A DNA stretch of 64,000 bases from Paenibacillus faecis (GCF_008084145.1 NZ_VSDO01000004.1:696202-760201), one strand, 5' to 3'; numbered from the stretch's first letter, positions 35,664 through 44,697 are shown. A program made the numbers and translations. Notes: generated from the sequence alone by a model not told the origin.

Positions 35664-37541
35664 TTAATCCGTGTACAAATACCATCTTCGTACGAGCGGA
35701 ATCTTCTTCCATTGTTTCTTCAGCCAAGGGAGGACGTAGTAATCGAGGCCGAAGGTGCTTCCGGAGCCGCCGATCAAGGCTACCCCTGCGGTCATATACC
35801 AGAGCATTTCGGTCGAAGCCATGCTGGACGACCAGATCATGATTCCCAAGGCGACCGTGACAGCCGAAGCAACCGCCGTGAACAAACCGACGATGATCAG
35901 GATGCCGAGTGCGATCTCCATGAATACCATGAAGAATTGGAATACGGTAGCAAGCGCCGTGTAGCCTCCGTCCGAGGTGTAGAAGAAAATATCCATAAAC
36001 CAATTGACGATGGACTTGATGAATCCCGGTACCGGCAGGGCGGTGACCGCCGTCGAGGCGCTCTCGACCGCGGAAGCGGCCGCCTGGGCGTCTACGGTTT
36101 CAGTAACTTTGCTGGCCGCTTCACTCGCGGCGGATACGGCGTCACCCGCATGTGGAGAAGCCGGAATCAGGAAGATGTTGTTCGGATCCTTCAGGATCTT
36201 CGGAAGCTTGTCGAGCCCTTCTTCCAGCCACTTGTAACCGACGAATAACCGCAGCGGAACGAGCCAGAAATTCGGGGAACGCTTGGCGAAATGACCGCCG
36301 ACAAAGCTTCTGCGATTATTGACATGGAAGAACTCGTGCATCATATAAGTCCAGACTTTATTGAATCCGGCGACGGTGAACAAGTAATACATGTTAATCA
36401 AGTGCTTGCTGAACATCGCCATGAAGCCGGTAAGCATGAACATTTTATTTGGAAGCCCTACGTTCGCTACGCCATAGCGGCTGCCGATGCAGACCATCGT
36501 TCCGTGGAAGCCGGGCTTATAAGATTTCTTCGGCTTGTTATGCACATCGGCGTGGATGTTATGGGCGATCAGCGGACCGGCCTGTTCGGCGTTTTCGACC
36601 ATCTGCGGCACCGGACGGGTCTCGCCTTCCGGAATGTAGAAGATGTTGTCGCCGACGACGTAGACATCTTCATGATCGATGCTTTGCAGCTTGTCGTTGG
36701 TGACGATCCGTTTGCGGCCTTCCTGCTTCACATCCAGCTTGCCGACGAGCTCCGAGCCTTCGACTCCAGCGGTCCATACCACCGTGTCCGCCTCGAGTTC
36801 TCTGTCGCCAAGGACGACGCCGCCGGGGGTAACACCGGTGATTTTGGCGCTGGTGACGATTTCGACGTTCATCTTATGCAGGCGTTTTGCCGCCTTATCG
36901 ATCAGCTTGTCGGGCAGGATCGGCAAAATTTTCGGCGCCATATCCGCCACGACGAGACGAACCTCGTCCGGTTCAATATAGAATTCCTTACATAACTCAT
37001 CGCGGAATTCCGCCAATTCGCCGACCAGTTCGACCCCGGTAAAGCCGGCGCCGACCACGACGAAGGACAGCTTCTTCCGGCGTTTGACCGGATTGGTCTC
37101 CTTGGCGGCTTCGCTGAATTTGCGCCGCACTTGTTCTTTCAGACGGACGGCGTCTTCAAAGGACCAAAGGGTCAAGGAATGTTCCTCGGCACCCGGAATT
37201 CCGAAGAAGGTAGGTTTACAACCGGTACCGATCACCAGGTAGTCGTATTTGTAAGTGTTTTTCTCGGAGCGGAGCTCCTTGGAAGCAAAATCGATGTGGT
37301 CGATGGAATCGAGCACCACATCCACCTTTTGTCCGGCAAAAATCTTTTTAAGTTCGATTTTGACGGAATCCTCCGGCGCGCGATTGGCGGCCACTTCGTG
37401 GAGTTCGGTCAGCAGGGTGTGGTAAGGATTGCGGTCGATCAGCTTGATCTCGACATCCTTGTCTTTTTTGAACAATTTGGCCAGATGTTTGGAAGTCACC
37501 ACGCCGCCGTAACCGCCGCCCAGAACGACTATCTTTTTCAA
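35664..37541 (-). CDS. ndh2: Type II NADH:quinone oxidoreductase with C-terminal DoxX-like membrane domain
   Basis: About 625 residues. The N-terminal part (1-400) is an NDH-2: FAD-binding VVLGGGYGG, NADH-binding VVVGAGFTGVEL, and DVYVVGDN. Unlike plain NDH-2 (about 400 residues) it continues for over 200 residues with four hydrophobic helices (WFMDIFFYT..., FFMVFMEIALGILIIVG..., VALGIMIWSSS, MLWYMTAGVALIGG) like a DoxX domain. The Listeria Ndh2 of the extracellular electron transfer locus has this same extension. It passes electrons from NADH to demethylmenaquinone. The TTG at 37541 has a spaced AAGGTGA site; GTG at 37550 is the alternative. Confidence 0.88.
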   Translation of the reverse strand: MKKIVVLGGGYGGVVTSKHLAKLFKKDKDVEIKLIDRNPYHTLLTELHEVAANRAPEDSVKIELKKIFAGQKVDVVLDSIDHIDFASKELRSEKNTYKYDYLVIGTGCKPTFFGIPGAEEHSLTLWSFEDAVRLKEQVRRKFSEAAKETNPVKRRKKLSFVVVGAGFTGVELVGELAEFRDELCKEFYIEPDEVRLVVADMAPKILPILPDKLIDKAAKRLHKMNVEIVTSAKITGVTPGGVVLGDRELEADTVVWTAGVEGSELVGKLDVKQEGRKRIVTNDKLQSIDHEDVYVVGDNIFYIPEGETRPVPQMVENAEQAGPLIAHNIHADVHNKPKKSYKPGFHGTMVCIGSRYGVANVGLPNKMFMLTGFMAMFSKHLINMYYLFTVAGFNKVWTYMMHEFFHVNNRRSFVGGHFAKRSPNFWLVPLRLFVGYKWLEEGLDKLPKILKDPNNIFLIPASPHAGDAVSAASEAASKVTETVDAQAAASAVESASTAVTALPVPGFIKSIVNWFMDIFFYTSDGGYTALATVFQFFMVFMEIALGILIIVGLFTAVASAVTVALGIMIWSSSMASTEMLWYMTAGVALIGGSGSTFGLDYYVLPWLKKQWKKIPLVRRWYLYTD

Positions 37542-37588
37542 GAGACTCACCTTCTTGTTATAGAGTGGAAATCATGGAGCCACAGGCT

Positions 37589-38494
37589 TTATTTCGCTTG
37601 TTCCAGCGCTTTGGTTACCAGGTCGAAGTAGGACTTCAAGCTGATCGATACGCCGGAAATCGCGTCGGTTTTGCCTTCTTCGTTAAAAGTAAGGGAAGCC
37701 GGATCCTGCTTTTCAACCAGATAGGCTTCGGCTTTGGCGGCTTCTTCATGCCACTCGGCTTGCGCACCGCCGGCTTTCATGCCGTACTTGCCGTCGATCG
37801 AGTTCTGCTTCTTGTCTTCACCGGCTTGGTTTACGCCGCTGAAGTTGACCTTGATAATCTTGCCAGCGGCGATGACCACATCCGCGGTTTCCTTCCAGCC
37901 GCTCTTCTCGTCGAACTTATCCCCTTCGGCGTGATAGGTTCCGTCTTTGTACGGGCCGACTTCTACCGGACCTGCCGTCAGAGCTTGATCCGCCAGGTTA
38001 AAGAATTCGTCGACGTGTACGGATACACCGGCAATGGCGTCGGTTTTGCCCTCTTCATTCAGTGTGATCGCTTTCGGATCTTGCTTCTCGATCAGGTACT
38101 GCTCCGCTTTCTCGGCCTGCTCATGCCATTCGGATTGAGCTCCGCCCGCCTTCATGCCGTACTTGCCTTCTTTGGAGTAGGTTACTTTGTCTACACCGAC
38201 ATTCGCGTTGGTCGCGTTCCACTTGGCTTCCGTAATCTTTCCATCGGAAACCGTCAGCGTAACGTAGTATTGCCAGCCGGTTTTGGCGTCGGCTTCCCCT
38301 TGGGCGAAGTAAACGCCGTCTTTATATTTGCCTTGTTCGGTTCCGGCGTTGGCGTCGTTCGTCCCCGTTTTGGCGCTGTTCTCCGCCGGGGTATTGTTGG
38401 CCGGAGCGGCCCCTTTCCCTTCGCCGTTGGAACCGCAACCGGCGAGAACGCCAAGCAGAAGGGCACTGCACAAAAGAATGGAAAATTTCTTCAT
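37589..38494 (-). CDS. pplA: PplA-like flavinylated lipoprotein with two FMN-binding repeats
   Basis: 301 residues from the ATG at 38494 with GGAGGT ten bases upstream. The lipobox is VLAGC (Cys20), then an Ala/Asn/Thr-rich spacer, then two similar repeats of about 115 residues, each with KDGTYHAEG/KDGVYFAQG, YGMKAGGAQ and an ApbE target motif: DAIAGVS and DAISGVS. ApbE attaches FMN to the Ser/Thr of such motifs. In Listeria, PplA carries two covalent FMNs and passes electrons to iron or electrodes. Here the acceptor residue would be Ser in both repeats. Next to ndh2 (47 bases) with a shared promoter. Confidence 0.9.
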   Translation of the reverse strand: MKKFSILLCSALLLGVLAGCGSNGEGKGAAPANNTPAENSAKTGTNDANAGTEQGKYKDGVYFAQGEADAKTGWQYYVTLTVSDGKITEAKWNATNANVGVDKVTYSKEGKYGMKAGGAQSEWHEQAEKAEQYLIEKQDPKAITLNEEGKTDAIAGVSVHVDEFFNLADQALTAGPVEVGPYKDGTYHAEGDKFDEKSGWKETADVVIAAGKIIKVNFSGVNQAGEDKKQNSIDGKYGMKAGGAQAEWHEEAAKAEAYLVEKQDPASLTFNEEGKTDAISGVSISLKSYFDLVTKALEQAK

Positions 38495-38629
38495 AAATAA
38501 TGACCTCCAATTTGGAATATATATATTAAAATGTACGGACATTTTAATAACGACATAAGAGGGCGGAATTCGCGCCATTGCTGGGTTTCTAGGACTATTA
38601 GGGGAGTCCCAAAACCTTTGTTCGATGGC

Positions 38630-38672
38630 ATTTTAGCATATCTGGATGGGGGTTAATGTGAAAAATATCACT
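38630..38672 (-). promoter_or_regulatory. FNR-type class II promoter of pplA-ndh2
   Basis: TGTGA-AAAATA-TCACT (38657-38672) is a near-perfect FNR/CRP-type box and equals the Bacillus FNR consensus TGTGA-N6-TCACT. On the minus strand the -10 TAAAAT (38635-38630, extended by TGC) puts the start at about 38623, so the box is centred at -41.5. This is the distance used by FNR as a class II activator. The leader to pplA is about 130 bases. Confidence 0.75.
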
Positions 38673-38683
38673 TAGTATGTGAT

Positions 38684-38741
38684 AAAAAACAACCCCGAAA
38701 AACGCCGTAAGCAAGGCACCGCTTAGGGTTTCGGGGTTGAG
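38684..38741 (-). terminator. Terminator of the K+/H+ antiporter gene
   Basis: On the minus strand AACCCCGAAA pairs with TTTTCGGGGTT, followed by GTTTTTTATC. The stem encloses a second small hairpin. Confidence 0.85.
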
Positions 38742-38778
38742 AGGAGAGGCTTACCTTCAAAAATATTTTTTTAAAATT

Positions 38779-40320
38779 TTATTTATCCGGAGGAAAGGGC
38801 TTGTCTATCTCCTTCTCGTCCACATCGCCCGGAATCAGCTCCGGAGTAGGCGCGACCGGGACGTGTGGCGATTCCCGGAAACTAAAAATTTCTTTGATTT
38901 TTTCGCGTTGGGCCTTTGGTCCGAGGATGTAAAGCGTGTCTCCTTCCCGGATCACGGTATTCCCCCGAGGGGTGACGATTTGCTCCCCGCGAATCACCGC
39001 CGTCACGAGTACTTCTTCGGGCAGATTCAGCTCCTGCAGTTCCTTGCCGATAATCTTCATTCCCGCATGGATATGGAGGTGGTTGATCTCCGATTTGGTC
39101 TTGCCCAAAGCGACCAGTTCCAGCAGGGAATGCTGCCCCGAAGCGCTTTCGCCAGCCAGGCCGAGCTTCACCGCCAAGGGGGAGATCGTGGCTCCCTGAA
39201 TGACCGCCGAAGTCAGGATAATAAAAAAGACGACATTAAAGAAAAGGGGCCCGTTCGGTAAACCGCTCATCAGCGGGTAGGTCGCCAGTACAATGGGAAC
39301 GGCGCCGCGGAGGCCCGCCCAGGAGATCAGCACCTTTTCCGGAAAGGAGAATTTGGAGAACATCGTACTGAAAAACACGCCGACAGGACGCGCCACAAGC
39401 ATCAAGAGAAGCGACAACGCCAAGCCGGGCAGCATAATTCCCGGCAGTTCGGCGGGGAAGACGAGCAGGCCGAGCAACGTAAACATCGTGATTTGCATGA
39501 TCCAGCCAAAACCTTTGTTGAACTGGAGAATCGACTGACGGTAGGTCAGATCCGAATTGCCCAACACGAGGGCCATCACATATACCGCAAGCAGCCCGCT
39601 GCCGTGCAAGGCGGAGACGACGCCGTAGGACAATATGGCAAAAGCTATGGCCATAACGGGGTATAAGCCCGAGGAATCAAAATTCATACTGTTGATCACT
39701 TTGACCGCCAGCCAGCCGAAGCCCAACCCCAGCAGCAGGCCTAAGCCCATTTCGAGAAAAAAGGAAAGCGCGAGCGAGACAAGATCATGTTCTGGATGCT
39801 GAATCCACTCGATCAGCGTGACGGTTAGGAAGACCGCCATCGGGTCATTGCTGCCCGATTCGGCTTCCAGGGTTGCCGTAAGGCGCTCCTTTATATTTTT
39901 TCCCCCGAGCACGGAAAAGACCGCGGAGGCATCCGTACTTCCGACAATGGCTCCGAACAGCAGGCCCTCTTCCAGGGAAATACCCAATATGTAGGTCGCG
40001 CTGATGCCGATGATGACCGTGGTAATCAGAACTCCGATCGTGGCGAGCGAGAGAGCGCTGGAGATGACGGGCCGAATCGTCGTGTACTTGGTTTGCATGC
40101 CCCCCTCGAACAGGATGACAATTAAAGCGAAGGTGCCGACCAATTGGGCGAGAAAGGCATTGTCAAAATAAACAAAGCGGCTGAGCACCATGCCCGCGGC
40201 GATGAAAAACACGAGAGCCGGCAGCCCGAAACGGCTGGAAAACTTGGTGGCGAATACGCCGATCAGAAGCAAGCTGGCCAGCAATATAATGATCGAATCC
40301 GTGAGTGCGGTAAGGTCCAT
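38779..40320 (-). CDS. Potassium/proton antiporter, CPA1 type with TrkA_C domain
   Basis: 513 residues: twelve to thirteen membrane helices of the NhaP2/CvrA class, with the ion-binding region VGSTDASAVFSVLGG and FAIL-type helices, then a cytosolic TrkA_C/RCK_C domain (about 400-485) with VLVTAVIRGEQIVTPRGNTVIREGDTLYILG. TrkA_C domains often bind cyclic di-AMP in Firmicutes. The ATG is preceded by GGGAGG. Regulates cytosolic K+ and pH. Confidence 0.88.
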   Translation of the reverse strand: MDLTALTDSIIILLASLLLIGVFATKFSSRFGLPALVFFIAAGMVLSRFVYFDNAFLAQLVGTFALIVILFEGGMQTKYTTIRPVISSALSLATIGVLITTVIIGISATYILGISLEEGLLFGAIVGSTDASAVFSVLGGKNIKERLTATLEAESGSNDPMAVFLTVTLIEWIQHPEHDLVSLALSFFLEMGLGLLLGLGFGWLAVKVINSMNFDSSGLYPVMAIAFAILSYGVVSALHGSGLLAVYVMALVLGNSDLTYRQSILQFNKGFGWIMQITMFTLLGLLVFPAELPGIMLPGLALSLLLMLVARPVGVFFSTMFSKFSFPEKVLISWAGLRGAVPIVLATYPLMSGLPNGPLFFNVVFFIILTSAVIQGATISPLAVKLGLAGESASGQHSLLELVALGKTKSEINHLHIHAGMKIIGKELQELNLPEEVLVTAVIRGEQIVTPRGNTVIREGDTLYILGPKAQREKIKEIFSFRESPHVPVAPTPELIPGDVDEKEIDKPFPPDK

Positions 40321-40483
40321 AGCCTGCCTCCCTTCTAAGTAGTTCTAACATTCATTAATCATGAAATCCGGATATGAAGCTGCCGTTCCCGCTTCTTATG
40401 AAAACTTTTCTCGCTTCTGCCGATAATGATGTAAGAAGCGTTTTGTTCCGCGAAGCGGTACGGAAGGAAGGACGGGCGATTCC

Positions 40484-41992
40484 TTGACGGTATATAACAC
40501 TTTTATTTCTCGTTTGAAGCTCAATTATGCAGCCGGTACGCTTCTGGCGATCACAGCGGCCGGCAGCCTGATCCTATTTGCCCCTTTGAACCTTCCGAGC
40601 GAAGAGTATTATTGGCTGTCGGGGGTGCTGTTTTTTTCGATCTGCGTGATGTTTGCGTTGGAATGGTCTGTGTTTACAATGCAGGTTAAACCGATCCGCA
40701 ACTGCTTCGCGAAGGAAGGCGGCAGCTATTCCGGCCTGCAAACGGTTTACATACGGACGCATCGGCTGCCCGTTCTGGCCGTCAAACGGATTCTCGGCCC
40801 CCATCTGTTCGGCCTGCTGCTGCCGGCTGCCGGGTTGACGCTATGGCTGATTTACATCGGTAAGTTATCGATTCCTTACTATTATGTCCTGCTCGCTTCG
40901 ATCGGAGTAATTATCGTGGCCGGGATGCATGCGCTCCTCGAATTTTATTTAACCTCCTATACTATTCGTCCGGTTTTAATGGAGCTCTCTTCCCGGTCGC
41001 TCCGGCTATACGGCAAAGAACTTTCGCTCGGGGGCAGGGTCCTCTTGTCGATACGCCGCAAGTTGAGATGGAGCTTTTTTATGATCGGGGCGTTCCCTCT
41101 CCTGCTATTCAGCCTTTCCGTGCAATTTCGCATGGGGGGGAAGTGGATGGACATCGATTCTTCCTATTGGCAATGGGCCGTCTACATTCTAGCGGTCGGT
41201 TTCGGCTTCGCCTTTATCGGCTCCAGGCTGCTGACCCGGGAAATCGTGCTGCCGATCCAGCATCTTTACGAAAAGATGGCCGAGGTCAAGGTCGGGCAGA
41301 TCCGGTCGGGGGCAAGCGACCTGTTCTCCGACGAGTTTTCGCGGCTGGTATCGGGGTTTAATCATATGCTGCGCGGGATCAAGGTTCAGGCCGAGCGCAA
41401 CAACCAGCTGTTGGAGAGCTATTTTGCGACGCTGGCGGCCGCCCTGGATGCCCGCGATCGATACACGGCCGGCCACTCTCTGCGGGTCGCGGAATATGCG
41501 GTCGAAATCGGCAGGCTCGCCGGTCTTTCCGATGAGGAACTGCAGGACTTGAGAAAAACGGCGCTTCTGCACGATATCGGAAAAATGGGCATCCCCGATT
41601 CGGTCCTTTTAAAGGAAGGCCAATTGAGCGATGAGGAATGGGAACGAATCAAGCAGCATCCCGTACTTGGCGAAGCGATTTTAAAACGGATCGAACCGGC
41701 CGACGCGATGGAACCTTTTCTGCCCGGCGTAAGGTCGCATCATGAGCGGTACGACGGCGCGGGCTACCCCGACGGGTTGAAAGGGGACCAAATTCCGCTG
41801 TTCGGCCGGATCATCGCGGTGGCGGATGCTTTTGACGCCATGACTTCCGATCGGCCTTACCGGAAGGGACTGGACGAGGATAAAGCGATAGCGATTTTGG
41901 AAGAAGGCCGCGGGACCCAGTGGGATCCTTATTTTGCGGAGCTTTTTATCGAGGCCTATCGCAATAAGCGAGTGAAGAAACAAGCCCAATAA
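40484..41992 (+). CDS. Membrane-bound HD-GYP phosphodiesterase
   Basis: 502 residues: four or more membrane helices (about 15-215) and a HAMP-like linker (about 240-300), then an HD-GYP domain with YTAGHSLRVAEYA, LLHDIGKMGIPD (HD), HHERYDGAGYPDGLKG (GYP) and DAFDAMTSDRPYR. HD-GYP enzymes hydrolyse cyclic di-GMP. All metal-binding His and Asp positions appear intact. TTG start at 40484, with GGAAGGAAGG upstream. It has its own terminator. The input signal is probably sensed in the membrane. Confidence 0.88.
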   Translation: MTVYNTFISRLKLNYAAGTLLAITAAGSLILFAPLNLPSEEYYWLSGVLFFSICVMFALEWSVFTMQVKPIRNCFAKEGGSYSGLQTVYIRTHRLPVLAVKRILGPHLFGLLLPAAGLTLWLIYIGKLSIPYYYVLLASIGVIIVAGMHALLEFYLTSYTIRPVLMELSSRSLRLYGKELSLGGRVLLSIRRKLRWSFFMIGAFPLLLFSLSVQFRMGGKWMDIDSSYWQWAVYILAVGFGFAFIGSRLLTREIVLPIQHLYEKMAEVKVGQIRSGASDLFSDEFSRLVSGFNHMLRGIKVQAERNNQLLESYFATLAAALDARDRYTAGHSLRVAEYAVEIGRLAGLSDEELQDLRKTALLHDIGKMGIPDSVLLKEGQLSDEEWERIKQHPVLGEAILKRIEPADAMEPFLPGVRSHHERYDGAGYPDGLKGDQIPLFGRIIAVADAFDAMTSDRPYRKGLDEDKAIAILEEGRGTQWDPYFAELFIEAYRNKRVKKQAQ

Positions 41993-42018
41993 TCTCATTG
42001 GGTTTGTTTCTTTTTTAA
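41985..42018 (+). terminator. Terminator of HD-GYP gene
   Basis: GCCCAAT and ATTGGGT flank a six-base loop, followed by TTGTTTCTTTTTT. Confidence 0.85.
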
Positions 42019-42134
42019 GGCCGCAAGAGGAGGATCCAGGTTCAAAGCCATAGTCTGCGGGTATTAACAACATATACGGAAAGTTCCCATGCTCATTCTG
42101 CTTTGTTACAAATCGGACAAGGAGTTGATCTGAG

Positions 42135-42335
42135 ATGGACGAGAACGTATTCAAGGGAAAATGGAACCAGTTCAAGGGTGAAGCCAAGAAGCAGTGGGGC
42201 AAGCTCACGGATGACGATCTGGATATCATCGCCGGTGAAAAGGATAAGCTTGTGGGCAAACTCCAAGAACGTTACGGACATACCAAGGATGCAGCCGAGC
42301 GGGAGTACGAAGACTGGGCCCGTGCCCGTAAGTAG
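42135..42335 (+). CDS. csbD: CsbD-family stress protein
   Basis: 66 residues of typical CsbD composition: NVFKGKWNQFKGEAKKQWGKLTDDD followed by acidic-basic helices and EREYEDWARARK. CsbD-like proteins are general stress proteins of unknown molecular function, under sigma B in Bacillus subtilis; I see no clear sigma B promoter here. Followed after 37 bases by a small gene. Confidence 0.9.
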   Translation: MDENVFKGKWNQFKGEAKKQWGKLTDDDLDIIAGEKDKLVGKLQERYGHTKDAAEREYEDWARARK

Positions 42336-42372
42336 ACTCGCGGCTTGAGCCTGAACTGTCGGAGGCGAGAAG

Positions 42373-42642
42373 ATGTACGTATCCCGCGTAATTACCGGAA
42401 AAATCATCGAGATGCGGGGAGACAGCGTGGTGACGGTCCAGGGGGATACAGTCAGCACTTATCATCTCCGTTATTATTCTTTGCGGGAAGTGGAAGTTGA
42501 ACCGCAGCTTCAGCCCGAAGTCGAGCCTTTGCCCGAACGGGGCGGACTTCGTGGCCTGTGGGCCGGCCTGCTGAAGCGAGGGGCTGACCGCAGCCCGCTG
42601 CCGCTTCCGCTATTCTGGAAAAAGGGCGCGAATCGAATCTGA
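42373..42642 (+). CDS. Small hypothetical protein
   Basis: 89 residues. The N-terminal 45 residues (MYVSRVITGKIIEMRGDSVV) look like a small beta-barrel; then a Glu/Pro-rich stretch and a basic C-terminus follow. RBS CGGAGGCGAG. It lies downstream of csbD and probably shares its transcript. The terminator overlaps its 3' end. I do not recognise the family. Confidence 0.55.
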   Translation: MYVSRVITGKIIEMRGDSVVTVQGDTVSTYHLRYYSLREVEVEPQLQPEVEPLPERGGLRGLWAGLLKRGADRSPLPLPLFWKKGANRI

Positions 42643-42657
42643 TTTGCGCTCTTTTTG
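42619..42657 (+). terminator. Terminator after csbD unit
   Basis: GGGCGCGAATC pairs with GATTTGCGCTC (one G-T pair), followed by TTTTTG. Confidence 0.85.
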
Positions 42658-42774
42658 TATGGGGTTAATTCCATTTAATCAAACATTTGTAAATCAACTC
42701 ATCTCCTTCCTGTATCTCAGGATGTGATAAGATGGAAGAGCCTCACTGGAGGAATAGATGTCGGGAGTGAGCTT

Positions 42775-44184
42775 ATGGGTTTTGGCAAGATGTTTCTGCT
42801 TAATCTCGGGATGCTGGTCACATTTGCTTACCTGGTAAACGTGGTCTACAAATATGCATTGTCGAAAATCAACCCTAAACTAAATTATGTGTTATCCGTG
42901 CTGATCTTCGTTTTTTCCGGGTGGGTCTGCATGGAGTTCGGATTTCAGCTTAGCGAAAACGTGATCTTTGACCTCCGCCTGGTCCCCTTGATCATCGCCT
43001 CGGCCGTCTACAAGAAGCCTTTGCCGCTGGTTTTGATCGGCCTCGGCATCGGGTTGGCCAGGCTGACGTTCGGGGTAAACGATGCGGCTATAGCCGGGCT
43101 GATCAATATGTCGATTATGGGCGCGATATGCGCCTTGCTTAACATTTGGATGCGGCGTACCGACTATCGCTTGGTGATTAAGGCTCTGTTTACCATCCTG
43201 GTCGCGAACGTCTTCAATACGATTAACATCGGCGTGTTCGGCGTGATTCCCGCCAGGCAGTATTTGCTGGAGATCGCGCCCGTTACGTTTCCGTTAACCG
43301 TGGGGATGAGTATCGCGTTTGCGCTGATCCTATGGGATTTTCAGCTGGGGCGCAAACATACGCAGGAACTCAGCTATGCCAACAATCTGCTGCAAAAGCA
43401 GACGGAAGAACTGCGAATGGCCAAGCTGGCTTTGGAAGAACGCGCGGAGCAATTGGCGATGGCTTCGCAGTATAAGTCGGAGTTTTTGGCGAATATGTCT
43501 CACGAACTGAGAACACCGTTAAACAGCATCATTAACTTGGCACAGATTTTGGCGGAATCCGAAGAGGGGGAAGACCAAGGGAAGGGCGGCGATGACAGCC
43601 CCAATTTCGGAACAATCATTTACAAATCGGGACAAGACCTGCTCGGCATTATAAATGATATTTTGGATTTATCCAAGGTGGAAGCGGGACATATGGAAAT
43701 CGTGCGGGAACCGGTGGGGCTGAGGGAGATGGCCGACTCGCTGGAGATGCATTTTGCACATATCGCCAGGCAAAAAAATATCCGGTTCGAGGTCCGCATT
43801 GAGGAAGGCCTGCCGGGCACGATAGTGTCCGATGCCCAGCGGGTCAAGCAAATCATGCGGAATTTGCTGTCCAACGCCTTTAAATTCACCCATCACGGAC
43901 AAGTGAAGCTGGAGATCCGCAAGCCGTCGGGGGATGATGGGCTGCCCGGAGAGTGGATTGTGTTCGCGGTCACGGATACCGGGATAGGAATCCCGAAATC
44001 CAAGCAGGAGGCCGTTTTCGAAGCGTTCCGCCAGGCGGACGGTTCCATCAGCCGGAGATACGGGGGAACCGGCTTGGGGCTCTCGATCAGCAAAAACCTG
44101 GCCCAACTGTTAGGAGGACATATCCGTCTGCAGAGCCAGGAGGGGGCCGGGAGCACGTTTTCCTTGTACCTGCCGATTACGTAG
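42775..44184 (+). CDS. LytS-like sensor histidine kinase, orphan
   Basis: 469 residues. The N-terminal 200 residues hold about six membrane helices of the 5TM-5TMR_LYT type. A coiled coil (about 200-235) leads to HisKA (FLANMSHELRTPLNSI, phospho-acceptor His) and HATPase_c (NLLSNAFKFTHHGQVKLE, DTGIGIPKSKQEAVFEAFRQ, GGTGLGLSISKNL). It is a HisKA enzyme, not the HisKA_7TM or LytS-type kinase with which this sensor is usually coupled. ATG at 42775 is preferred to the GTG at 42724 because of GGGAGTGAG just upstream. No response regulator is adjacent. Confidence 0.85.
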   Translation: MGFGKMFLLNLGMLVTFAYLVNVVYKYALSKINPKLNYVLSVLIFVFSGWVCMEFGFQLSENVIFDLRLVPLIIASAVYKKPLPLVLIGLGIGLARLTFGVNDAAIAGLINMSIMGAICALLNIWMRRTDYRLVIKALFTILVANVFNTINIGVFGVIPARQYLLEIAPVTFPLTVGMSIAFALILWDFQLGRKHTQELSYANNLLQKQTEELRMAKLALEERAEQLAMASQYKSEFLANMSHELRTPLNSIINLAQILAESEEGEDQGKGGDDSPNFGTIIYKSGQDLLGIINDILDLSKVEAGHMEIVREPVGLREMADSLEMHFAHIARQKNIRFEVRIEEGLPGTIVSDAQRVKQIMRNLLSNAFKFTHHGQVKLEIRKPSGDDGLPGEWIVFAVTDTGIGIPKSKQEAVFEAFRQADGSISRRYGGTGLGLSISKNLAQLLGGHIRLQSQEGAGSTFSLYLPIT

Positions 44185-44269
44185 TTCACACCCCACACCT
44201 CCGTCAGCGGTTGCGTTTGGAGCCCAAACCTGTCTACAATATAAGAAATTTAAAAAAGAGGGATGAGCG

Positions 44270-44647
44270 ATGAATAAACAAGTCATATCCACAACAGCGG
44301 CCCCGGGGGCTATCGGGCCTTATTCGCAAGCCGTTCAGATCGGAGAGCATGTGTTCACCTCCGGTCAGCTTGGATTGAACCCGGAGACCGGTGAATTGGC
44401 CGCCGGGATCGAGGCGCAAACCGAACAGGCGCTGCGCAATCTAGGCGCGATTTTGGAGGCGGCGGGCACCGGACTGGACAAAGTCGTGAAGACGACGGTT
44501 TTCCTGAAGGATATGAACGATTTCGCCACGGTGAATGCCATCTACGGGCGGTTCTTCAGCGAGCCGTACCCGGCGCGCAGCGCCATCGAGGTAGCCCGTC
44601 TGCCGAAGGACGGACTTGTGGAGATCGAGGCGATCGCTTTCAAATAA
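44270..44647 (+). CDS. ridA: RidA family reactive intermediate deaminase
   Basis: 125 residues, the normal length. Motifs GAIGPYSQAV, TSGQLGLNPETGEL, NLGAILEAAG, VKTTVFLKDMNDF, FFSEPYPARSAIEVARLPKDGLVEIEAIA. The Arg in PARSAIE binds the substrate carboxylate. RidA hydrolyses 2-aminoacrylate and related enamines made by PLP enzymes. Monocistronic with its own terminator. Confidence 0.95.
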   Translation: MNKQVISTTAAPGAIGPYSQAVQIGEHVFTSGQLGLNPETGELAAGIEAQTEQALRNLGAILEAAGTGLDKVVKTTVFLKDMNDFATVNAIYGRFFSEPYPARSAIEVARLPKDGLVEIEAIAFK

Positions 44648-44697
44648 GCGATCCCTGGGAATTTGGGACGGTTCCTTGGCGGGCCCGTCTCGGTTGA

